Shown: piece by piece, positions 54,833 through 63,111 of the stretch
Numbering within the stretch: position 1 is the first letter of the stretch
How the letters are laid out: each line of letters opens with the position of its first letter
Assembly: GCF_034372165.1 (NCBI RefSeq)
Contig: NZ_CP139698.1
Coordinates: 1,550,001 to 1,614,000, forward strand
DNA: 64,000 nt
Origin: Christiangramia sp. OXR-203
GTDB taxonomy: Bacteria; Bacteroidota; Bacteroidia; Flavobacteriales; Flavobacteriaceae
Direction of reading: 5' to 3'
The notes under the pieces: generated by a model
Told to the model about the DNA's origin: nothing
The model's database searches: none
What the model saw: the letters and a program-made list of their open reading frames with translations, nothing else
Position numbers and translations under genes: made by a program

Positions 54833-56289
54833 TGGGAATAATTATTAATCAGTCCATCAAAAATATGGTGACTACCTACCTGGGTTTTGCCATTGGAGCT
54901 GTTAATACCTTGTTTCTATTCACCTATTTTCTTACTAAAGAATATTATGGATTGGTAAGTTTTCTCCTTTCTGCAGCAAATCTTATCTGGCCGTTTTTGG
55001 TTTTTGGGGTGCACAGCACGCTAATCAAATTCTTTACGTCTTACAAAACTCGAAAAGAACAGGATCGCTTACTTACACTAATGTTGATTCTACCAGCACT
55101 GGCGGCTTTACTACTGGGATTAGTCGGTTTAATATTTTATTCAGAATTACTGGAATATTTTAAGGGTGAAAATGAGCTCGTCCAGCCCTATATCTGGTTG
55201 ATTTTCCTGATCGCTTTTGCAACCGCTTATTTTGAAGTATTTTTTGCCTGGTCTAAGATCTACTATAAAAGTAGCTTTGGTAATTTTATGAAAGAGGTCT
55301 TCCATAGGTTTTGCATTAGTGTTCTCCTGCTTATGGTTTATAAGAACTGGATCAGCGTTTCTGCTTTTATCTATGCTATATCCGGTGTTTTCGTATTTAG
55401 GATGATTGTAATGGCGTTATATGCTTTTTCCTTACATCCACCAAGAATTAGCCTACATGCTCCTGAAAACCTATCCAGATTACTCAAGTATTCCGCTTTA
55501 ATACTTATTGCAGCCTCTGTTGCTACCGTGTTGCTGGATCTTGATAAAGTGATGATAGAATTCTATATGCCTATCGAGAATGTTGCTATCTACGGAATTG
55601 CAGTCTATATCGCAACTGTGATTTCTGTACCCCAAAAGGCAATGCATCAGATCACACATCCATTGACCGCCGAAATGCTGAACACTAAAGATAAGTCAGG
55701 ATTGAAAAACCTATACCAGAAAAGTTCTCTCAACCTTCTAATAATTAGCGCGTTGATCTTCATCTGGATAATTACGAATGTAGAAGCCTTATATGAACTT
55801 ATTCCGCAGCAATATCAAATTTCAGTAGTTGTAGTAATTCTGATTTCAATCGTTAAACTTTACGATAATCTGCTGGGGAATAACAATAGTATTTTATTCA
55901 ATTCAGATTATTATAGAATTGTTCTTGGTATTGGTGTCATCCTCGTACTGCTAGCGTTTATCCTGAACTATTTCCTTATACCAAAATTCGGACTCGATGG
56001 TGCTGCTATTGCAAGTTTTCTTGCCTTCTTTATTTACAATACTTCGAAAATATTCCTGGTTTATATCAAGTTCAGGATTCAGCCTTTTTCGAAGTCTACC
56101 TGGTTGATGTTATTGTTAACTCTTGTCTTAACGGCTGGCTTTTATTATATCGATATCTCGACGCTACCAATTCTGAATATATGTTTGAAGGTTTTAATTT
56201 CCGGAATTATCTACGGACTAATCATCTATTTCTCCAAGGTTTCTTCGGAAATAAATAAGATGATCGACAAGATCCTGAAATTGTCATAA
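54832..56289 (+). CDS. Oligosaccharide flippase (Wzx/MATE-like)
   Basis: The 485-residue protein has 12 to 14 predicted transmembrane helices. Its N-terminus (YLGFAIGAVNTLFLFTYFLTKEYYGLVSFL) is typical of Wzx-like polysaccharide flippases, which move undecaprenyl-linked oligosaccharides across the inner membrane. The two genes upstream supply the glycan. No polymerase gene is seen in the window. Confidence 0.9.
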   Translation: MGIIINQSIKNMVTTYLGFAIGAVNTLFLFTYFLTKEYYGLVSFLLSAANLIWPFLVFGVHSTLIKFFTSYKTRKEQDRLLTLMLILPALAALLLGLVGLIFYSELLEYFKGENELVQPYIWLIFLIAFATAYFEVFFAWSKIYYKSSFGNFMKEVFHRFCISVLLLMVYKNWISVSAFIYAISGVFVFRMIVMALYAFSLHPPRISLHAPENLSRLLKYSALILIAASVATVLLDLDKVMIEFYMPIENVAIYGIAVYIATVISVPQKAMHQITHPLTAEMLNTKDKSGLKNLYQKSSLNLLIISALIFIWIITNVEALYELIPQQYQISVVVVILISIVKLYDNLLGNNNSILFNSDYYRIVLGIGVILVLLAFILNYFLIPKFGLDGAAIASFLAFFIYNTSKIFLVYIKFRIQPFSKSTWLMLLLTLVLTAGFYYIDISTLPILNICLKVLISGIIYGLIIYFSKVSSEINKMIDKILKLS

Positions 56290-56293
56290 ACGA

Positions 56294-56332
56294 GAAAACC
56301 CCATCCGCAAGGCAGCATCAGGGGTTTTCCAA
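56294..56332. terminator. Intrinsic terminator hairpin
   Basis: GAAAACCCC and GGGGTTTTC are separated by 18 nt. It lies between the flippase (+) and the Arg/Ser-rich gene (-). Confidence 0.7.
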
Positions 56333-56371
56333 CTAACCAACCAAAAAATTAAATTATGAACTTGTCATCTA

Positions 56372-57598
56372 TTATATATTATTCATATTTCGTGCCGAAC
56401 TTCTACTTCTTGAAGAATTATTTTTTCTTTCATTCACAGAAGACTTAGACCTGCTCGAAGATCTTGCTCTGGTCGACTCAGACTTCTGTCTGGTTGGACG
56501 TTGAGCTCTTGCATTCCTTTCAACAGAACGAGTTTTATTTTGAACTTTAGGAGCCCTTTCAGTGTTTCGTACTGATGTAGAACGATTGGTTTTCTGAACT
56601 CTGTTTTTAGCAGACCTTGTATCTAATCGAGAGTTTCTATCTATCGTCCTGGAACTAGTTTTTCGATTATCTGAAGATATACGCCCTTTAGAATTTGTAC
56701 TTCTTTCAGATCTCGCTCCGTAATCCTTAGACCTGTTATTCTTAATAGGAGAACGTTCAGCAGTGCTTATTCTATTGCTTCTTGAATTATTTGAACGATT
56801 CTCATAAGCTTTGGATCTTGCAGCTTGTTGTCTGTTACGAACTAATTGATCGCTTTTACTGGTACGACCACGATATTGAGTAAGATCACGTTTCTGTTTT
56901 ACCTGCTTTCCGTAGTGATATTGCGCAACACGCTGGGAAGGTCTGTAAAAATTTCTTTTCTGCTTATGTGTGCTGTAATAGTTGTTATAAATCGTTGTGT
57001 ACTGGTTGTAGCTTACACGATGTGGCTGATAATAAGCTCTGTACGGCTGATTAAATACAATACTAACATTTACCGATGGGCGACGATAGTATGAATGCCA
57101 TGGTCTGCGAACATAATGGCGGTTGTAACTGTTTATATAGCCTGTTCGTTGAATTACTCTGCCAAGATTGTTATAATGTAATCTTAAGGATCCAACACTA
57201 GCAAGCATTCCATAACTATTATAATTCATTACAATATTTCCAGCCTGGATGATTCTACCATAATAATCGTAGTAAACCGGAACACTTTCGATCTGGATTA
57301 CAGCTCCATAATCATCATATTGAATAAATGGTTCATAGTTGTAACCAGAATTATAGCTAATGTTTACGTTGGGTGTAGAGATGCTTACAGCATTTCCTCT
57401 TCGGAAATCGGGATTATAGAAGAAATCGAACTCTCCATTAGGATATACCGCAAATTCAACACCGCCTTCAACAAAAATAAAAGAGTCATTAAAAAGATTA
57501 GAGTAGGTAGTAGTTTTGGATATTTCAGAATGCGGATTTTCAGCGCTAACTGACCATCCTACAAAAAGGCAAACGATAAATAAGGTCAGAATTCTCAT
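56372..57598 (-). CDS. Secreted Arg/Ser-rich low-complexity protein
   Basis: The 408-residue protein has a signal peptide (ILTLFIVCLFVGWSVSAE). Residues about 38-170 are Tyr/Asn-rich and repetitive (IQYDDYGAVIQIES, VYYDYYGRIIQAG, MNYNSYGMLASVG, LHYNNLGRVIQRTG), about every 20 residues, like a short beta-repeat. The rest is highly basic: SR/RS dipeptides, RNN, KS. No catalytic motif is seen. A DNA- or polyanion-binding surface role is only speculation. Confidence 0.72.
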   Translation of the reverse strand: MRILTLFIVCLFVGWSVSAENPHSEISKTTTYSNLFNDSFIFVEGGVEFAVYPNGEFDFFYNPDFRRGNAVSISTPNVNISYNSGYNYEPFIQYDDYGAVIQIESVPVYYDYYGRIIQAGNIVMNYNSYGMLASVGSLRLHYNNLGRVIQRTGYINSYNRHYVRRPWHSYYRRPSVNVSIVFNQPYRAYYQPHRVSYNQYTTIYNNYYSTHKQKRNFYRPSQRVAQYHYGKQVKQKRDLTQYRGRTSKSDQLVRNRQQAARSKAYENRSNNSRSNRISTAERSPIKNNRSKDYGARSERSTNSKGRISSDNRKTSSRTIDRNSRLDTRSAKNRVQKTNRSTSVRNTERAPKVQNKTRSVERNARAQRPTRQKSESTRARSSSRSKSSVNERKNNSSRSRSSARNMNNI

Positions 57599-57614
57599 AG
57601 TAGTAGTATTTAAA

Positions 57615-57631
57615 TTAAGAACATTTCTTAA
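57615..57631. repeat. Perfect inverted repeat upstream of the Arg/Ser-rich gene
   Basis: TTAAGAA-CAT-TTCTTAA lies 17 bp upstream of the gene start at 57598; it could be a regulator-binding dyad. Confidence 0.35.
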
Positions 57632-57730
57632 CTAAATACAAAGCTCATGCCAAAACCTGAAAATACTGCATACGACGTATTTATCAAGCCCCAGAATAGA
57701 GTTTAATCTACTAACAATCAATTTATTATG

Positions 57731-60520
57731 TTAATTTAACTTTTCTGAAAGGTAGGGTGCGGTAACCGATCTTTTATTTTTAGCAACTTCCTCCGGAGTT
57801 CCTGTGGTAATTAAATAACCACCGTTTTCACCACCTTCCACTCCCAGGTCAATCACATGATCTGCACATTTTACAAGATCCATATTGTGTTCAATAACTA
57901 CTACCGAATGCCCTTTAGATATCAGAGCATTGAAAGATTTCAATAATTTCTTTATATCGTGAAAATGCAAGCCGGTGGTTGGTTCGTCAAAAATGAAGAG
58001 AGCTTTGGTTTTGGTAGTTCCTTTAACCAGGAACGAGGCCAGTTTGATACGCTGAGCTTCACCACCTGATAGAGTAGAAGAACTTTGGCCCAGTTGCACA
58101 TATCCTAAACCTACGTCCTTTAAAGGCTTCAGCTTTTTAACGATCTTATCCTGATCATGATCTTCAAAAAATGCGGTTGCATCATCGATAGTCATATTTA
58201 AAACATCATCAATATTCTTATCGTGAAAGCTTACTTCAAGCACATCTTTTTTGAAACGCTTACCATTGCAGGTTTCACACTCGAGATGAACATCTGCCAT
58301 AAATTGCATTTCAATAGTAACTTCGCCTTCCCCTTTACAGGTTTCACATCTACCACCGTCTACATTAAAAGAGAAATGCTTCGGCTGAAAACCACGTAAT
58401 TTCGCAAGTCTCTGGGAAGAGAAAAGATTTCGAATATCATCGTAAGCCTTTATATAAGTTACCGGGTTCGATCTTGATGATCTACCAATTGGATTTTGAT
58501 CTACAAACTCAACACTGCCAAGGTTTTTAAAATTGCCCTCTATTCCTGAAAATTGTCCTGCTTTCTCTCCATAGCCTCCTAATTCTTTTTGAATGGCTGG
58601 GTAAAAGATCTTTTTGACCAATGTACTTTTTCCACTTCCCGATACTCCGGTGATCGCAGTAAAAACTCCTAATGGAATTTCGACATCTATATTCTTCAGG
58701 TTGTTCTCTCGTGCTCCCAGTATTTTGATGAAATTCTTAGAAGTTCTTCTCTTTTCGGGGACTTCAATATTTTTCTTACCATTAAGATATTCCGCAGTAA
58801 GAGAATTAGATTTGAGAATTTGTTTAAGATTACCCGTAGCAACCACGTGACCACCATTGGTTCCGGCTTCCGGTCCAATATCTATGATCTCATCTGCAGC
58901 ATTCATAATCTCCTCGTCATGTTCCACTACAATGACCGTATTGCCAAGATCTCGTAAATGCTTTAAAACACCAATTAATTTCTCTGTATCCTTAGGGTGT
59001 AATCCAATAGAAGGTTCATCCAGGATGTACATGGAACCAACAAGGCTGCTCCCAAGAGAGGTGGCAAGATTGATCCTCTGAGATTCCCCGCCAGAAAGTG
59101 TATTGGATTTACGATTTAAAGTTAAATAATCCAGACCTACATTGGAAAGGAATTGAAGTCGGTTTCTTATCTCCTGCAGCAATCTCTTCGCAATTTTCTC
59201 TTCGTATTCATCCAGAGTTATATCATCAAAGAATGCTCGAACTTTATCTAGAGGTTTTTCTACCAGATCGGTGATATTGAGTCCGTTTATTTTTACATAT
59301 TGTGCTTCCTTTCTAAGTCGTTTTCCTTTACAAACTGAGCACCTGGTTTTACCGCGATACCTTGAAAGCATCACCCGATTCTGAATCTTGTTTGCCTTAC
59401 TCTCCAGAAACTCAAAAAACTGGTTTAATCCTTCGAAATACTGATTTCCATTCCAAACGAGCTCCTTCTGTTCATCACTCAATTCAAAATACGGTTTGTG
59501 TATAGGGAAATCAAATTTATGCGAATTCTTAATCAATTGATCCTTATACCAGCTCATACTATCGCCTCGCCATGGAAAAATCGCATTTTCGTAAATGGAT
59601 AAACCTGTGTTAGGAATCACAAGTTCCTCATCAATTCCTATAACATCGCCATAACCTTCACACTTGGGACAAGCACCATATGGATTATTGAAGCTGAATA
59701 AATGAACGTTTGGTTCCAGAAAATTGATTCCATCCAGTTCGAATTTGTTACTGAAGTGTCTCGAGCTGTTATCTGATAAGTTTTCAATGAATAATTCGCC
59801 TTTACCTTCGAAAAAAGCTGCTTCAATTGCATCTGCCAGTCGGTTGAAAAAGTCTTCTTCATCCTTTGTAATAATTCGGTCTACTACTAGAAAAGTATCT
59901 TCAACTTTTGCTTTTGATAGATCAGTTTCATCGATACGCACTACTGAATCACCTAGCTTTATCCTGCTATAACCCTGCTGAGCCAGTACTTTTATTTTGT
60001 TCTCCAGTGTACGACCTTCTTCCAGATGAATAGGGGAGAGAAGAAGCAATTTTTGGCGTTCAGGAAAGGCTTTTACATAATTGATAACATCTGTAACAGT
60101 ATCCTTTTTAACCTCGTTACCAGAAACGGGAGAATAGGTTCTACCAATTCTGGCAAATAATAATTTTAGATAGTCATAGATTTCCGTAGAAGTACCAACG
60201 GTAGACCTTGGGTTAGTAGAATTGACTTTTTGTTCAATGGCAATTGCCGGGGCTATACCTTTAATATAATCTACTTTTGGCTTATTCAACCTGCCAAGAA
60301 ACTGCCGCGCATAGGAACTAAGACTTTCAACATAGCGCCGTTGACCTTCTGCATAAAGAGTATCAAATGCAAGACTGGACTTTCCTGAACCCGATAGTCC
60401 TGTGATAACCACGAGTTTGTTTCTGGGAATTATGGCATTTATGTTCTTAAGGTTGTGCAGCTTTGCACCTTTAATAATGATATTTTTCTTAGGGTCAACA
60501 TTGGCTATATCTACGGTCAT
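57731..60520 (-). CDS. uvrA: UvrABC excinuclease subunit A
   Basis: UvrA finds UV-type lesions in nucleotide excision repair. The 929-residue protein has two ABC ATPase modules: Walker A GLSGSGKSSLAF near residue 41 and GVSGSGKSTLVKK; signature motifs LSGGESQRI and LSGGEAQRI; and zinc fingers (CPKCEGYGD, CSVCKGKRL, CETCKGEGE, CETCNGKRF). - strand box TAACTTTG at 60540-60547 fits a -7 element 20 bp before the ATG. Confidence 0.97.
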   Translation of the reverse strand: MTVDIANVDPKKNIIIKGAKLHNLKNINAIIPRNKLVVITGLSGSGKSSLAFDTLYAEGQRRYVESLSSYARQFLGRLNKPKVDYIKGIAPAIAIEQKVNSTNPRSTVGTSTEIYDYLKLLFARIGRTYSPVSGNEVKKDTVTDVINYVKAFPERQKLLLLSPIHLEEGRTLENKIKVLAQQGYSRIKLGDSVVRIDETDLSKAKVEDTFLVVDRIITKDEEDFFNRLADAIEAAFFEGKGELFIENLSDNSSRHFSNKFELDGINFLEPNVHLFSFNNPYGACPKCEGYGDVIGIDEELVIPNTGLSIYENAIFPWRGDSMSWYKDQLIKNSHKFDFPIHKPYFELSDEQKELVWNGNQYFEGLNQFFEFLESKANKIQNRVMLSRYRGKTRCSVCKGKRLRKEAQYVKINGLNITDLVEKPLDKVRAFFDDITLDEYEEKIAKRLLQEIRNRLQFLSNVGLDYLTLNRKSNTLSGGESQRINLATSLGSSLVGSMYILDEPSIGLHPKDTEKLIGVLKHLRDLGNTVIVVEHDEEIMNAADEIIDIGPEAGTNGGHVVATGNLKQILKSNSLTAEYLNGKKNIEVPEKRRTSKNFIKILGARENNLKNIDVEIPLGVFTAITGVSGSGKSTLVKKIFYPAIQKELGGYGEKAGQFSGIEGNFKNLGSVEFVDQNPIGRSSRSNPVTYIKAYDDIRNLFSSQRLAKLRGFQPKHFSFNVDGGRCETCKGEGEVTIEMQFMADVHLECETCNGKRFKKDVLEVSFHDKNIDDVLNMTIDDATAFFEDHDQDKIVKKLKPLKDVGLGYVQLGQSSSTLSGGEAQRIKLASFLVKGTTKTKALFIFDEPTTGLHFHDIKKLLKSFNALISKGHSVVVIEHNMDLVKCADHVIDLGVEGGENGGYLITTGTPEEVAKNKRSVTAPYLSEKLN

Positions 60521-60612
60521 TCTCTCTGGGATAAGGCTGCAAAGTTACTCATTATCAAGCGGAGAAGAAAGCCGGGAAAAGCCTATAGTATTGTTAAAAT
60601 ATTAAGCTTTTG

Positions 60613-60645
60613 TTTGCATTTCTCAAATTTAAGTTGCTATATTTG
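60613..60645 (+). promoter_or_regulatory. Promoter of the sigma factor gene
   Basis: TTTG at 60613-60616 and TATATTTG at 60638-60645, 21 bp apart, fully match the Bacteroidota promoter. Transcription near 60652 gives a leader of about 92 nt. Confidence 0.75.
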
Positions 60646-60678
60646 GTGCATAACCAAAATTCATAGGCCTATAAAGCA

Positions 60679-60741
60679 CAGTTACTTTTAAACTCTAAAT
60701 AACCTAATCTCAGGATCTGTTCCTGAAATTTAAAGTAACTG
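60679..60741 (+). promoter_or_regulatory. Long stem-loop leader ending at the sigma factor start codon
   Basis: CAGTTACTTTTAAA (60679-60692) pairs with TTTAAAGTAACTG (60729-60741), 13 base pairs with one bulged T. Inside, TCAGGA (60710-60715) pairs with TCCTGA (60721-60726) around a five-base loop. The outer stem ends 2 nt before ATG 60744, so it would hide the translation initiation region. No open reading frame explains it. Confidence 0.65.
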
Positions 60742-60743
60742 GT

Positions 60744-61328
60744 ATGAATAACACTAAGGTCACCGATGCCTCACTTGTACGTGATTATCTGGAAGGAAAC
60801 GAGAACGCGCTAGGAACACTTATTAGCCGTCACCAACAAAGAATTTACAGTTTTATTTACTCAAAGGTCTACGACAAAGATATTTCTGAAGATATTTTTC
60901 AGGATACTTTCATTAAAGTCATTCGTACTCTAAAGCGAGGTAAATACAATGAGGAAGGTAAATTTCTCCCGTGGGTAATGAGAATCGCGCATAATCTTGT
61001 TATTGATCATTTCCGAAGAAATAAAAGAATGCCCAAATTCGATAATAGTGGGGATTTCAATATTTTCTCTGTACTAAGCGATAATGATCTAAATGCAGAA
61101 ACCCAGATCATTAAAGATCAAATCGAATCAGACGTTCAGGAACTTATTAAAGAGCTTCCGGAAGATCAATTGGAGGTTCTTACTATGAGGATCTATAAAG
61201 ACATGAGTTTTAAAGAGATTTCAGATCGAACAGGAGTTAGTATTAATACCGCTTTAGGTAGAATGCGATACGCTTTGATCAATCTTAGAAAAATCATTGA
61301 GAAACGAAATTTAATCTTAACAAACTAA
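60744..61328 (+). CDS. ECF-type sigma-70 family RNA polymerase sigma factor
   Basis: The 194-residue protein has sigma2 (RDYLEGNENALGTLISRHQQR, DISEDIFQDTFIKVI, LPWVMRIAHNLVIDHFRR) and sigma4 with a helix-turn-helix (LPEDQLEVLTMRIYKDMSFKEISDRTGVS). No anti-sigma factor with FecR domain lies next to it; the small ORF at 61387 is the immediate neighbour. It is preceded by its own promoter and hairpin leader. Confidence 0.93.
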   Translation: MNNTKVTDASLVRDYLEGNENALGTLISRHQQRIYSFIYSKVYDKDISEDIFQDTFIKVIRTLKRGKYNEEGKFLPWVMRIAHNLVIDHFRRNKRMPKFDNSGDFNIFSVLSDNDLNAETQIIKDQIESDVQELIKELPEDQLEVLTMRIYKDMSFKEISDRTGVSINTALGRMRYALINLRKIIEKRNLILTN

Positions 61329-61386
61329 TTTCGCAATATTATGAAGTAAATGCCGTTAATTTATAAATACCAAAAAATAACGGCAC

Positions 61387-61539
61387 ATGGGGAAACTCTA
61401 CTTTAAAAAATCTTCGAAAGAAGAAAAAAATATTCAACCACGTCCAGCAAAGGAAACGATTGAGTTTTTGCTCAGTTATTCCAAAGCACTGAACGTTGTG
61501 GAATATCAGAACATGAAGTTTGAAACACTTTTGAACTAA
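61387..61539 (+). CDS. 50-residue hypothetical protein after the sigma gene
   Basis: ATG 61387 to TAA 61537-61539, 58 bp after the sigma factor stop and just before a terminator. The product is basic at its start (MGKLYFKKSSKEEKN), then PRPAKETIEFLLSYS and a short amphipathic C-terminus (VVEYQNMKFETLLN). No membrane helix. The position suggests co-transcription with the sigma factor; role unknown. Confidence 0.72.
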   Translation: MGKLYFKKSSKEEKNIQPRPAKETIEFLLSYSKALNVVEYQNMKFETLLN

Positions 61540-61541
61540 AC

Positions 61542-61574
61542 AAAAACCTGTCATTATTGGCAGGTTTTATTTTT
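61542..61574. terminator. Intrinsic terminator
   Basis: AAAACCTG, TCATTATTGG, CAGGTTTT with T-rich tail; serves the sigma-ORF pair and overlaps the end of nth. Confidence 0.88.
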
Positions 61575-62226
61575 TTATCTTCTTATTATATTCGGCAATT
61601 ACACTTTTTCTGCCAATAGTTTTAGTAATGATATCCTTATCCAGGTTCCAGGCGCGTGCCGGAGAATACTGTCTCCCATACCAGATTATTTGCAAATGAA
61701 GTCGGTTCCATAGATCTTCAGGAAAAAGTCTTTTTGCATCCTTTTCTGTTTGCACCACATTTTTTCCGTTCGTAAGATTCCAGCGATACATAAGTCTGTG
61801 AATATGCGTGTCAACAGGAAAAGCAGGAATATTAAAGGCCTGTGCTACTACTACACTGGCAGTTTTGTGACCCACTGCAGGGAGTTCTTCCAAAGCTTCT
61901 ATACTTTTTGGTACCTGACCATTGTACTTATCCAGAAGAATATGGGAAAGCCCATGTATGCCTTTGGACTTCATAGGAGAAAGCCCAACCGGCCTGATAA
62001 TATCCCGAATCTCTTCTATGCTTAATTTCACCATTTTTTCAGGAGTATCTGCGATCTCAAATAGTATAGGAGTAATTTGATTGACTTTCACATCAGTGCT
62101 TTGAGCAGAAAGTAACACAGCGATCAATAAGGTATAAGGATCTTTATGATCTAAGGGAATTGGAATTTCAGGATAAATTTCATCTAGCGTATCAATTACA
62201 AACTGAACCTTTTCCTTTTTGGTCAT
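61567..62226 (-). CDS. nth: Endonuclease III, Fe-S-free variant
   Basis: This DNA glycosylase/AP-lyase removes oxidised pyrimidines. The 219-residue protein has the helix-hairpin-helix LPAVGHKTASVVV with catalytic K121 and the Asp D139 in FPVDTHIHR. The C-terminal CX6CX2CX5C [4Fe-4S] cluster of E. coli Nth is absent: the protein contains no Cys at all and ends TKTIGRKSVIAEYNKK. The fold and catalytic residues suggest it remains active. Confidence 0.94.
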   Translation of the reverse strand: MTKKEKVQFVIDTLDEIYPEIPIPLDHKDPYTLLIAVLLSAQSTDVKVNQITPILFEIADTPEKMVKLSIEEIRDIIRPVGLSPMKSKGIHGLSHILLDKYNGQVPKSIEALEELPAVGHKTASVVVAQAFNIPAFPVDTHIHRLMYRWNLTNGKNVVQTEKDAKRLFPEDLWNRLHLQIIWYGRQYSPARAWNLDKDIITKTIGRKSVIAEYNKKIKK

Positions 62227-62257
62227 AAAGCTTTATTTTTAAGCAAAAGTAAGAATT

Positions 62258-62710
62258 ATGACAACATTAAAAGCAGGGGATAAGGCTCCCGATTTTAAAG
62301 CTGAAGATCAAGACGGAAATATCATCACATTAAATGATTATAAAGGAAAAAAGCTGGTTTTATTTTTCTATCCGAAAGCGAGCACACCTGGTTGTACTGC
62401 GGAGGCTTGTAATTTAAGTGATAATTACGATGCAATGAGTGCAAAAGGTTATGACATTCTGGGCGTTAGCGCCGATTCAAAGAAAAGGCAGCAAAACTTC
62501 AGAAATAAGTATGATTTTAAATACCCATTACTTGCAGATGAGGATAAGGAAGTAATCGAAGCTTACGGAGTTTGGGGACCCAAGAAATTTATGGGAAAAG
62601 AATACGAAGGCATTCACCGAACAACTTTTATCATTGATGAACAAGGAATGATCGAAGAAGTAATTCAGAAGGTGAAAACCAAGGCTCACGCAGAGCAGAT
62701 CATGGAATAA
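62258..62710 (+). CDS. bcp: Thioredoxin-dependent thiol peroxidase, BCP-type peroxiredoxin
   Basis: The 150-residue protein reduces hydroperoxides. It has the peroxidatic C46 in ASTPGCTAE and the resolving C51 (EACNLS) typical of the BCP helix-alpha2 site. It is divergent from nth, with a 31-bp gap holding both promoters (a - strand TACTTTTG at 62244-62251). Confidence 0.95.
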   Translation: MTTLKAGDKAPDFKAEDQDGNIITLNDYKGKKLVLFFYPKASTPGCTAEACNLSDNYDAMSAKGYDILGVSADSKKRQQNFRNKYDFKYPLLADEDKEVIEAYGVWGPKKFMGKEYEGIHRTTFIIDEQGMIEEVIQKVKTKAHAEQIME

Positions 62711-62717
62711 TGTAAAT

Positions 62718-62748
62718 AACGGTCGATTTATTCGGCCGTTCTTATTTT
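62718..62748. terminator. Intrinsic terminator overlapping a coding end
   Basis: AACGGTCGA, TTTAT, TCGGCCGTT (one G-T pair), then T-rich sequence. It also holds the stop codon of the convergent DUF4258 gene. Confidence 0.75.
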
Positions 62749-63108
62749 TACTTTCTGAATCGTAGCAATACTATCGCAATTCTGTATTCTGAATTCTAAT
62801 TCTTCAGTTTCACGTGTTCCAGTAACATAATAGATATTGCAGGGTTTCGCATCAGTATCACTTAAGTAAAAATCAACGTCTCCATCTTCAAGTACTTCGG
62901 AAATATATGAAGTGTCAATTTCTCGGTCCATGAAAACACTTAAAGATTCTTCAGACCATTTTCTTTCTTTGATCTTAATATTTTTCAGCACACGTGCATT
63001 AGGAGAGTAATCGCAAGAAGCTTTTTTACCACCCAGAAAGAATATTAATAGTACAATTCCGAAGAATAGTCCGACGCCAAAATAGCCAAAGCGATGTATA
63101 AGTTTCAT
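62728..63108 (-). CDS. DUF4258-like membrane-anchored protein
   Basis: The 126-residue protein has an N-terminal membrane helix (VGLFFGIVLLIFFLGG) and an extracytoplasmic domain (ASCDYSPNARVLKNIKIKERKW, FRIQNCDSIATIQKV). Two or three conserved-looking Cys could form disulfides. It is 3 bp downstream of ald. Function unknown. Confidence 0.82.
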   Translation of the reverse strand: MKLIHRFGYFGVGLFFGIVLLIFFLGGKKASCDYSPNARVLKNIKIKERKWSEESLSVFMDREIDTSYISEVLEDGDVDFYLSDTDAKPCNIYYVTGTRETEELEFRIQNCDSIATIQKVKIRTAE

Positions 63109-63111
63109 TAA

